A stretch of 64,000 nucleotides of DNA from the NCBI GenBank assembly GCA_000169355.1, contig AAXX01000001.1, forward strand, positions 1,178,001 through 1,242,000, given 5' to 3'. The stretch comes from Flavobacteria bacterium BAL38. Its GTDB lineage: Bacteria > Bacteroidota > Bacteroidia > Flavobacteriales > Flavobacteriaceae. Positions 53,516 through 60,648 of the stretch are shown piece by piece; within the stretch, counting starts at the first letter, position 1; each line of letters begins with the position of its first letter. A program made the position numbers and the translations under genes. Under the pieces are notes generated by a model, which made no database searches, was not told the origin of the DNA, and saw only the letters and a list, made by a program, of their open reading frames with translations.

Positions 53516-54784
53516 ATGAAATTTAATAGATTTAATACTGTAATATTTATAGGATTCTTAGCCATTGTAGGTGTAATTATTATGCAATTGTTTTTGCTTA
53601 ATCAGGCCTATATTTTTGAGAAAAAGGATATGGAAGATAAAATCCATTTCGCTTTACAAGATGTTGTGGAAAAAATCTACTTTGATAATAAGTCTGAATT
53701 ACCAATTACAAATCCAGTAAAAAAAGTTTCTGAAAATTACTTTATTGTAAACGTAAATGATGTTTTTGAAAACCGAATTTTAGAGCAATATTTAAAACTT
53801 GAGTTTGAAAAAGTAAAATTAGAATTGGACTTTGAATATGCAATTTATGATTGCGGTTCTGATGAAATGGTTTATGGTAATTATATTTCTATAGACGGGA
53901 AATCGGAAAATTTTTGTGCAGATTGTTTTTCAAAGAATAGTAATTTAACCTATTATTTTGCTGTTCGATTCCCTAATTTAAAGCAAACTTATTTTAAAAG
54001 CATATCTCAATATTGGATCTTTACAGGCGTTTTGTTTTTAGTATTAATTATTTATGTGTATTCTGTTTTTTTAATGTTACAACAAAAAAGATATACAGAT
54101 TTGCAAAAAGATTTCATTAATAATATGACACATGAATTTAAAACGCCTTTGGCTTCTATTTTAATTGCATCTAATTATGCAAGTGCTCAAAATGAAATAA
54201 AAGAAAACCCAAAATTGGCAAAATATATTCAAATCATTATAAGTCAGAGTAACAAATTAAATCAACATATCGAAAAGATATTAACCGTAGCAAAAACAGA
54301 AACAAAACAAATTTCAATTCAAAAAAAGGCAATAGATGTAATTTCAGCCTTTGAATTAGTTAAAGATAATATCCTTTTAAAGTATCATAATAATATCCAA
54401 ATTAATTTTGAATCGGAAAACAAATTTCAAATTTTGGCAGATGAGTTTCATTTTTACAATATGGTTTATAATATTTTAGATAATGCTGTAAAATATTCTA
54501 AGTCTGATGCTGTGATTGATGTTTTAATTAAAGAAAACCCAAAAGGGTTGCTATTAAAATTTAAAGATAATGGTGTTGGAATTCCTGAAAATGATTTACC
54601 TTTTGTGTTTGATAAATTTTTTAGAGTAGCACGAGAAAATAGTAAAGATATTGAAGGATTTGGAATTGGACTTTCATATGTAAAGCGCGTTTGTGAATGG
54701 CATAAGTGGAAAGTTTTTGTTACAAATAATGAAGATAAAGGAATTACAGTAACAATTCAATTAAATAAAAACGATTATGAGTAA
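53516..54784 (+). CDS. Sensor histidine kinase
   Basis: A 422-residue inner-membrane kinase. Two membrane helices (about 8-28 and 166-188) enclose a periplasmic sensor of about 135 residues with Cys113, Cys134 and Cys137 (CADC). The HisKA domain has the phospho-acceptor His206 in THEFKTPL. The HATPase part shows 'NMVYNILDNAVKYS' (N box), 'DNGVGIPE' (G1) and 'FGIGLSYVKRV' (G2). The gene overlaps the response-regulator gene by 8 bases, so the two form a two-component pair. The signal is unknown. It is divergent from DUF1573. Confidence 0.95.
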   Translation: MKFNRFNTVIFIGFLAIVGVIIMQLFLLNQAYIFEKKDMEDKIHFALQDVVEKIYFDNKSELPITNPVKKVSENYFIVNVNDVFENRILEQYLKLEFEKVKLELDFEYAIYDCGSDEMVYGNYISIDGKSENFCADCFSKNSNLTYYFAVRFPNLKQTYFKSISQYWIFTGVLFLVLIIYVYSVFLMLQQKRYTDLQKDFINNMTHEFKTPLASILIASNYASAQNEIKENPKLAKYIQIIISQSNKLNQHIEKILTVAKTETKQISIQKKAIDVISAFELVKDNILLKYHNNIQINFESENKFQILADEFHFYNMVYNILDNAVKYSKSDAVIDVLIKENPKGLLLKFKDNGVGIPENDLPFVFDKFFRVARENSKDIEGFGIGLSYVKRVCEWHKWKVFVTNNEDKGITVTIQLNKNDYE

Positions 54785-55466
54785 GAAGCGAATTTTGTAT
54801 GTAGAAGACGATGAAACTTTAGCGTTTTTAACTGCCGATAATTTAGAACAACACTTTGATGTAACGCATTGCAATAACGGAAAAGAAGCATTTCAACTGT
54901 TTTGTAAAGAAACGTTTGATTTGTGTGTTTTAGATATTATGTTGCCTGATATGGACGGATTTGAAATAGCAACTGAAATTAGAAAACGAAATCAGGAAAT
55001 TCCAATTATTTTTCTTTCGGCAAAAACCATGAAAGAAGACCGAATTAAAGGCTTAAAATTAGGAGCCGATGATTATTTGGTAAAACCCTATTCTATAGAA
55101 GAATTAATTTTAAAAATAGAAATTTTCTTAAACCGAAGTCAAAAGTCTGCCGATAATAAAACTACTCAAAAAGAATATAATTTTGGAAGTTTTCATTTTG
55201 AACCCGAGAATTATTTGTTGAAAAATGACAGCCAAAAAATCACGTTAACTGAAAGAGAAGCATCATTACTTAAATTGTTTTTAGACAATCCAAACACGGT
55301 TTTAAAACGTGAAAAAATATTGATGGAATTATGGGGAAGCGATGATTATTTCCTTGGTAGAAGTTTAGATGTTTTTATTTCCCGATTACGAAAAATCATA
55401 AAAGAAGAAACCCACGTGAGAATTGAAAACATTCCGCGCGTGGGCTTTAAATTGGTAGTTGAGTAA
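54777..55466 (+). CDS. OmpR/PhoB-family response regulator
   Basis: A 229-residue regulator. The receiver domain has the phospho-acceptor Asp53 in VLDIMLPDMDG and Lys103 in LVKPY. The C-terminal winged helix is of OmpR type ('LTEREASLLKLFLDNPNTVLKREKIL', 'RSLDVFISRLRKII'). It should bind direct repeats at target promoters once phosphorylated by the kinase encoded just upstream (8-base overlap). Its stop is 8 bases from the stop of the convergent cytochrome gene. Targets are not identifiable here. Confidence 0.96.
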   Translation: MSKKRILYVEDDETLAFLTADNLEQHFDVTHCNNGKEAFQLFCKETFDLCVLDIMLPDMDGFEIATEIRKRNQEIPIIFLSAKTMKEDRIKGLKLGADDYLVKPYSIEELILKIEIFLNRSQKSADNKTTQKEYNFGSFHFEPENYLLKNDSQKITLTEREASLLKLFLDNPNTVLKREKILMELWGSDDYFLGRSLDVFISRLRKIIKEETHVRIENIPRVGFKLVVE

Positions 55467-55473
55467 ATTATAA

Positions 55474-55887
55474 TTACTCGAAACTCATCATATACATTTC
55501 TAATGCTTTGCGTTCTTCGGCCGTCATGGCTTTCGTAATAGCAAAGTTGGTTTTCATTGTTTCATATTGTATTGGGTCAACAATTGGTCCTGTTTCCTCA
55601 TTAATAAAAGAGGCTATACTCGCATTTTTTTCTTTGTAAATTTTAGCAATCTCTTTTATAGATGGTCCAATTACCTTAACATCAGTTTTATGGCAAGCAA
55701 TACAAGTTCCTTTTCCTTCAAAAAGTTCTTGCCCTTTTGCTAATAATGGATCAACCGAAGTTTTAGTGGATGTCTCAGTTTTTTCTTCAACAGGATTTCC
55801 GTAAGCATCCGTTTCTTTTTTTTCGCCACAACTCGTTATGGAAAAGACTATTATAAAAAAGACAAACGATTTTAATATAAGTTTCAT
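55474..55887 (-). CDS. c-type cytochrome lipoprotein
   Basis: A 137-residue protein with a lipobox ('FSITSC', Cys20), so the mature protein is lipid-anchored in the periplasm. One haem-c motif, CIACH, is at 62-66. The C-terminal 'EERKALEMYMMSFE' supplies Met residues for the sixth haem ligand. The linker (about 25-50) is Thr/Glu-rich. It probably shuttles electrons to a terminal oxidase or a periplasmic reductase. It starts 7 bases after hemB on the same strand, a likely operon that links haem synthesis with a haem protein. Confidence 0.9.
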   Translation of the reverse strand: MKLILKSFVFFIIVFSITSCGEKKETDAYGNPVEEKTETSTKTSVDPLLAKGQELFEGKGTCIACHKTDVKVIGPSIKEIAKIYKEKNASIASFINEETGPIVDPIQYETMKTNFAITKAMTAEERKALEMYMMSFE

Positions 55888-55894
55888 TTTAAAA

Positions 55895-56905
55895 TTATTT
55901 ATTTAATAAAATGGCCGCTTCTTTAGCAAAATAGGTTGATATCAAACTAGCACCAGCTCTTTTAATACACATTAATTGTTCCATCATAATTTTATCATGG
56001 TCTAACCAACCTCTTTCAGCAGCCGCTTTTATCATGGCATATTCTCCAGAAACATGAAAAACCGTTACTGGAACATCAACAGCATTTTTTACTTCACGAA
56101 CGATATCTAAATAGGCAATTCCGGGTTTTACCATAACCATATCGGCTCCTTCTTCCACATCCCACAATGCTTCTTTAACCGCTTCAATTCGATTGGCATA
56201 ATCCATTTGATAGGTTTTTTTGTCTTTCGGTACTTCTATAGGCTCAGCATCTACATCGGCCTCTTTTGGAGCCGAATCTAAAGCATCACGAAACGGACCA
56301 TAAAAAGCAGAAGCATATTTAGCCGAATAACTCATAATCCCCACATTATGAAATCCAGCTGCATCTAAACCTTGGCGTAAACGTAAAACACGACCATCCA
56401 TCATATCGCTTGGCGCTACAAAATCGGCGCCAGCTTTTGCATGAGAAACTGCCATTTTTACCAAAGCATCATTGGTAGCATCATTTGCAACATCGCCTTT
56501 TTCAATAATTCCATCGTGACCATAAATCGAATAAGGGTCTAAAGCTACATCGGGCATTACAATCATATCAGGACAAGCCGTTTTAATAGCACGAATGGCT
56601 CTTTGCATCAAACCATTATCGTTCCAAGCTTCTTTTCCAGTATTGTCTTTTAAATCATCACTAACTTTTACATAAATGTTCACCGCTCGAATTCCTAAAG
56701 TAAAAAGTTCTTTAACTTCTTCTACAGTTAAATCAATCGAGCGACGAAAAATGCCGGGCATGGATGGAATTTCAACTTTTACTTTTTCACCTTCTGCAAT
56801 AAACATTGGAAACATAAAATCACTAGGACTCAATGTGGTTTCGCGTACTAAACTTCTTATAGATTCGTTTACTCTTAAACGACGACCTCTGTGTAATGGG
56901 AACAT
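55895..56905 (-). CDS. hemB: Delta-aminolevulinic acid dehydratase (porphobilinogen synthase)
   Basis: A 336-residue cytosolic enzyme that condenses two aminolevulinates into porphobilinogen. The Schiff-base lysines are Lys196 (SYSAKYASAFYGPFRDA) and Lys260 (MVKPGIAYLD). The region 'DVALDPYSIYGHDG' lacks the zinc-binding Cys triad found in E. coli, so this is the Mg/K-dependent type. The ATG at 56905 leads directly into the family N-terminus (FPLHRGRRLR). It is co-directional with the cytochrome gene; hemF lies about 2.7 kb away, beyond a helicase gene on the other strand. Confidence 0.96.
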   Translation of the reverse strand: MFPLHRGRRLRVNESIRSLVRETTLSPSDFMFPMFIAEGEKVKVEIPSMPGIFRRSIDLTVEEVKELFTLGIRAVNIYVKVSDDLKDNTGKEAWNDNGLMQRAIRAIKTACPDMIVMPDVALDPYSIYGHDGIIEKGDVANDATNDALVKMAVSHAKAGADFVAPSDMMDGRVLRLRQGLDAAGFHNVGIMSYSAKYASAFYGPFRDALDSAPKEADVDAEPIEVPKDKKTYQMDYANRIEAVKEALWDVEEGADMVMVKPGIAYLDIVREVKNAVDVPVTVFHVSGEYAMIKAAAERGWLDHDKIMMEQLMCIKRAGASLISTYFAKEAAILLNK

Positions 56906-56912
56906 AATTTAT

Positions 56913-56920
56913 TATATTTG
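56913..56920 (+). promoter_or_regulatory. Candidate -7 box for the DEAH helicase gene
   Basis: TATATTTG matches TAnnTTTG and ends 28 bases before the ATG at 56949, within the 43-base divergent spacer with hemB. Confidence 0.45.
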
Positions 56921-56948
56921 AAGCAAAGTTAAAAAATATATAGGTTAT

Positions 56949-59558
56949 ATGCCTTTTAAAGAATTAAAGTTTTGTTATAATTGGAGAACTTATCAAGAAA
57001 AATTTCTTTCTCAATTTGAGTCTCATATTCATGATAATCATCTTCATGTGATTGCACCTCCGGGTTCTGGAAAAACCATTTTAGGCTTGGAAATAATGCG
57101 CCGAATGAATAAGAAAACTTTAATTTTGAGTCCAACTTTGACCATCAGAAATCAATGGAATGAAAGACTTCAAAGTTTTTTTTCAAACAATTCTAATTTT
57201 GAGAATTATTCTTTTGATATCAACGAGCCTAAAGATGTAATTTTTTCGACCTATCAATCTTTGCATTCTTTTTTTAAAAAATGTAAATCCAAAGAAGATT
57301 ATTTTGAATATTTCGAGAAAAACAAAATCGAAGTTTTAATTTTAGATGAAGCGCACCATCTTAAAAATGAATGGTGGAAATGTTTGTATGAATTAAAAGA
57401 ACATCAAAAACAAACGGTTGTAGCTCTAACGGCAACTCCTCCATACGATAGTGATGCATTAGAAGTAACTAAATATTTCAAACTTTGTGGTGATATAGAT
57501 GATGAAATTGCAATTCCTGATTTAATTAAAGAAGGCGATTTATGTCCGCATCAAGACTATGTTTATTTTTCTAAACCAACAGATTTAGAAATAAATCTTA
57601 TAACTGATTTTAGATTAAAGGTGGCTTCATTTTTTGATTCGCTTGAATTTAATTCTGAATTAATTAGTGTTATTGAAAATCATAGATTTGTTAAAAAGGC
57701 ACCGTTATTTACTTCCGAAATATATAATAATCCTGAGTATTTTTCGTCTTTATTGATATATCTAAACCATTGTAAAAAAGAGATAGCCATAGAAAATTTT
57801 TACATCTTAGGATTTGATAAAAAAGATAAAATTGAAATTCCAAAGTTTGATTTGCAATGGGCTCAAGTATTGCTTCAAAATTTATTATTTAGTGATAGAA
57901 AAAATTTAATTGATAAAGAAGTTTTTCTAGAAAAGCTTGAAAATAATGTTAGAAAAATTCATGCTATTGAAGAAGGATTTGTTGATTTTGTTGGAACAAA
58001 AAAATTATATCGTTCACTATCTAACAGTAGTAGTAAACTTTCAAGTATTGTTTCGATCATTGAAAATGAAAGAAGAAATTTAGATGAGAACTTAAGAGCT
58101 GTAATATTAACAGATTATATAAAAAAGGAATTTTTAACCGTTTCCAATGATGAAGAAATTGATAGGTTAGGAGTTCTTCCGATTTTTCATAGATTAAGAA
58201 AGATTTTACCTAAAAATGAAATAGCTGTCTTAACAGGTTCTATTGTAATTGTTCATAACGATTTAAAAAATGAAATATTAGAGCAGATTGAATGTTCTTT
58301 TGAATCTTTAGAAGTTGATAGTGAATTTTATGTTATTAAAATTAATGGTTCTTCCAATCAAATAGTTAAAACGATTACCAATTTATTTGAGCAAGGTAAA
58401 ATCAATATAGTAATTGGCACAAAATCACTTTTAGGAGAAGGTTGGGATGCACCATCTATAAACACTTTAATTTTAGCTTCATTTGTTGGTTCATTTGTCT
58501 CTTCAAATCAAATGCGAGGTAGAGCAATTCGTTCGCTGAAAGGCAATAAAAATAAAACAGGTAATATTTGGCATTTAGTTTGTTTAGACGCATCCGATAA
58601 ACATGGAGGAAGTGATATTGCTACTTTAAAAAGAAGATTCGATTCTTATGTAGGTATTTCAAGTAAAGAACCCATAATTATTGAAAGTGGAATAGATCGT
58701 TTAAATTTACCAACGTACTTTGATAATTTCCAATTTGAAATTTTTAATGAAGAAACTTTAAAAGCATCTGAAAATAGAGGTTTTTTAATTAAAGCTTGGA
58801 GCGAAGCTGTTACTAAAGGAGCATCATTAACAAGAGAAATCAAGCAATATTACCAAGGTGAAAATGAATATCAGGTTGAAAAACAACAAAAATTTAAAGA
58901 TGTAGTTAAAACTTCATTTACAGAAATCACTATTGGTTTATCATTATTTTTACCACAGTTTTTAATCAAAAATTTGAATGTTTTATTAACTAAAGGAATG
59001 TTAGCCTTTATTTATGCGTTAATCACAGGATTGGGAATTACTTTTGGTGTTAGGTCATACAAAGCAATAAAGGCATATATTCAGTTTGGATATTTGCACA
59101 AAGATTTAGAAAAAATTGGACAAGCTCTTGTTGATTCTATGATTCAAAACAACTTTTTTGCAACTCCAAAAAATCAAATAACATTACAATCTTATTTAAA
59201 TCTGAATGGTGACGCTATTATTTCGATAAAAGGAGTTTCTGAATTTGAAAGCGCTTTATTTATAAACGCAATTGAACAAATTATTCAACCCATTCAAAAC
59301 CCTAGATATTTGATTGTTAAGACTAATTGGTTTAGGAAAAATTTTGAGATTGAAAATTATTATTCAGTACCTGATATTTTCGGCGACAAGAAAGCTAATA
59401 TTATAGTTTTCGAAGAACATTGGCAAAGACATGTTGGAAATTCAAAAATTGTATACACAAGATTTCTGGAAGGCCGAAAATTATTGTTAAAAGCACGAAT
59501 GTTTCATATTAGTAACAGTTTTAAAGAAACTACCAAAAAAGCTGTAATTTGGAATTAA
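56949..59558 (+). CDS. DEAD/DEAH-box SF2 helicase with predicted C-terminal membrane hairpin
   Basis: An 869-residue superfamily 2 ATPase. Motifs: a Q-like RTYQEKFL (13-20), Walker A APPGSGKT (36-43), DEAH at 133-136, TAT at 161-163, motif V-like 'GTKSLLGEGWDAP' (490-502) and motif VI QMRGRAIR (521-528). An insertion of about 200 residues separates the two RecA-like lobes. After a charged linker, residues about 660-678 and 683-702 are strongly hydrophobic ('ITIGLSLFLPQFLI', 'GMLAFIYALITGLGITFG'), forming a probable membrane hairpin, and a soluble domain of about 165 residues follows. Membrane anchoring is unusual for this helicase type. It stands alone between two haem genes on the opposite strand. 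A role in defence or nucleic-acid surveillance is possible but unproven. Confidence 0.85.
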   Translation: MPFKELKFCYNWRTYQEKFLSQFESHIHDNHLHVIAPPGSGKTILGLEIMRRMNKKTLILSPTLTIRNQWNERLQSFFSNNSNFENYSFDINEPKDVIFSTYQSLHSFFKKCKSKEDYFEYFEKNKIEVLILDEAHHLKNEWWKCLYELKEHQKQTVVALTATPPYDSDALEVTKYFKLCGDIDDEIAIPDLIKEGDLCPHQDYVYFSKPTDLEINLITDFRLKVASFFDSLEFNSELISVIENHRFVKKAPLFTSEIYNNPEYFSSLLIYLNHCKKEIAIENFYILGFDKKDKIEIPKFDLQWAQVLLQNLLFSDRKNLIDKEVFLEKLENNVRKIHAIEEGFVDFVGTKKLYRSLSNSSSKLSSIVSIIENERRNLDENLRAVILTDYIKKEFLTVSNDEEIDRLGVLPIFHRLRKILPKNEIAVLTGSIVIVHNDLKNEILEQIECSFESLEVDSEFYVIKINGSSNQIVKTITNLFEQGKINIVIGTKSLLGEGWDAPSINTLILASFVGSFVSSNQMRGRAIRSLKGNKNKTGNIWHLVCLDASDKHGGSDIATLKRRFDSYVGISSKEPIIIESGIDRLNLPTYFDNFQFEIFNEETLKASENRGFLIKAWSEAVTKGASLTREIKQYYQGENEYQVEKQQKFKDVVKTSFTEITIGLSLFLPQFLIKNLNVLLTKGMLAFIYALITGLGITFGVRSYKAIKAYIQFGYLHKDLEKIGQALVDSMIQNNFFATPKNQITLQSYLNLNGDAIISIKGVSEFESALFINAIEQIIQPIQNPRYLIVKTNWFRKNFEIENYYSVPDIFGDKKANIIVFEEHWQRHVGNSKIVYTRFLEGRKLLLKARMFHISNSFKETTKKAVIWN

Positions 59559-59571
59559 TTATAGTTTACAT

Positions 59572-60474
59572 TTAAACCCATTCAACAGGTTTTGCTAATA
59601 CTTTTAGTAATTTTTCTTCCTCGCTTCCTGGTTCCGGATGATGGTCATATACCCATTGCACATGTGGTGGTAAACTCATCAAAATACTTTCAATTCTTCC
59701 GTTTGTTTTTAGTCCGAAAAGAGTGCCTTTATCGTGAACCAAATTGAATTCAACATAACGACCGCGGCGAATTTCTTGCCAAGTTCGTTGTACTTCGGTA
59801 AATGACAAATCTTTTCTTTTTTCTACAATGGGAACATACGCTTGTAAGAAAGAATTCCCAACTTCAGATACGAAATTGAACCAATCTTCCATCGACATTT
59901 GCTCGGTTGCTTTTAAATAATCGAAAAACAAACCGCCAATTCCTCTGGCTTCAAATCGGTGAGCATTCCAAAAGTATTCGTCGCACTTCTTTTTATAATT
60001 CGGATAAAATTCAGGGTTATGTTTGTCGCAAGCATTTTTACAAGTTTGATGAAAATGTTTGGCATCTTCTTCAAACAAATAATAGGGTGTTAAATCTTGT
60101 CCTCCACCAAACCATTGGTTGATGATGTTGCCGTTTTCATCATACATTTCAAAATAGCGCCAATTGGAATGAACCGTTGGCACCATTGGATTTTTAGGAT
60201 GAATCACCAAACTCAATCCGCAAGCGAAAAAGTCCGCTTCTCCTACACCGAACATCTTTTGCATAGTATTGGGTAATTTGCCATGAACGGCTGAAATATT
60301 TACACCACCCTTTTCAAAAACTTGTCCGTTTTCAATTACACGTGTTCGTCCACCACCACCTTCTGGTCGCTCCCAAACATCTTCTCTGAATTTGGCGCTA
60401 CCATCAATAGTTTCTAATCCTTCACAGATTTGATTTTGTAAGGTTTGAATGTAGGTGTAGAATTTATTTTTCAT
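59572..60474 (-). CDS. hemF: Oxygen-dependent coproporphyrinogen III oxidase
   Basis: A 300-residue cytosolic enzyme that converts coproporphyrinogen III to protoporphyrinogen IX with O2. Family blocks are 'GGGGRTRVIENGQVFEKGGVNIS', 'VHSNWRYFEM', 'WWFGGGQDLTPYY'-like (here WFGGGQDLTPYYL), and 'FEARGIGGLFFDYL'. The length is standard. The first eight codons lie in a 27-base sequence that is exactly repeated at 63401-63427, beyond the next gene. It is separated from hemB by the divergent helicase gene. Confidence 0.96.
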   Translation of the reverse strand: MKNKFYTYIQTLQNQICEGLETIDGSAKFREDVWERPEGGGGRTRVIENGQVFEKGGVNISAVHGKLPNTMQKMFGVGEADFFACGLSLVIHPKNPMVPTVHSNWRYFEMYDENGNIINQWFGGGQDLTPYYLFEEDAKHFHQTCKNACDKHNPEFYPNYKKKCDEYFWNAHRFEARGIGGLFFDYLKATEQMSMEDWFNFVSEVGNSFLQAYVPIVEKRKDLSFTEVQRTWQEIRRGRYVEFNLVHDKGTLFGLKTNGRIESILMSLPPHVQWVYDHHPEPGSEEEKLLKVLAKPVEWV

Positions 60475-60475
60475 G
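60449..60475. repeat. 27-base direct repeat, copy 1 (hemF start)
   Basis: The sequence from 60449 to 60475, covering the hemF start codon and first codons, is identical to 63401-63427. It begins ATGTAGGTGTAG and ends TTTTTCATG. The two copies bracket the T9SS type B gene. Confidence 0.9.
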
Positions 60476-60648
60476 AATTTTTTAAGAAGTAAGCTAAAGG
60501 CTCAAAACTAGTTAAAACTAAGATATTTTACAAATTAATCAAGTTATAGTTTTTAATAAAACATCCTTAATGAAGAGCTTGAATTATGATTTTTATAGTT
60601 TAACATTTGGCTCATTTCTAAGAAAAATTTTATACATATCTTTATGGA

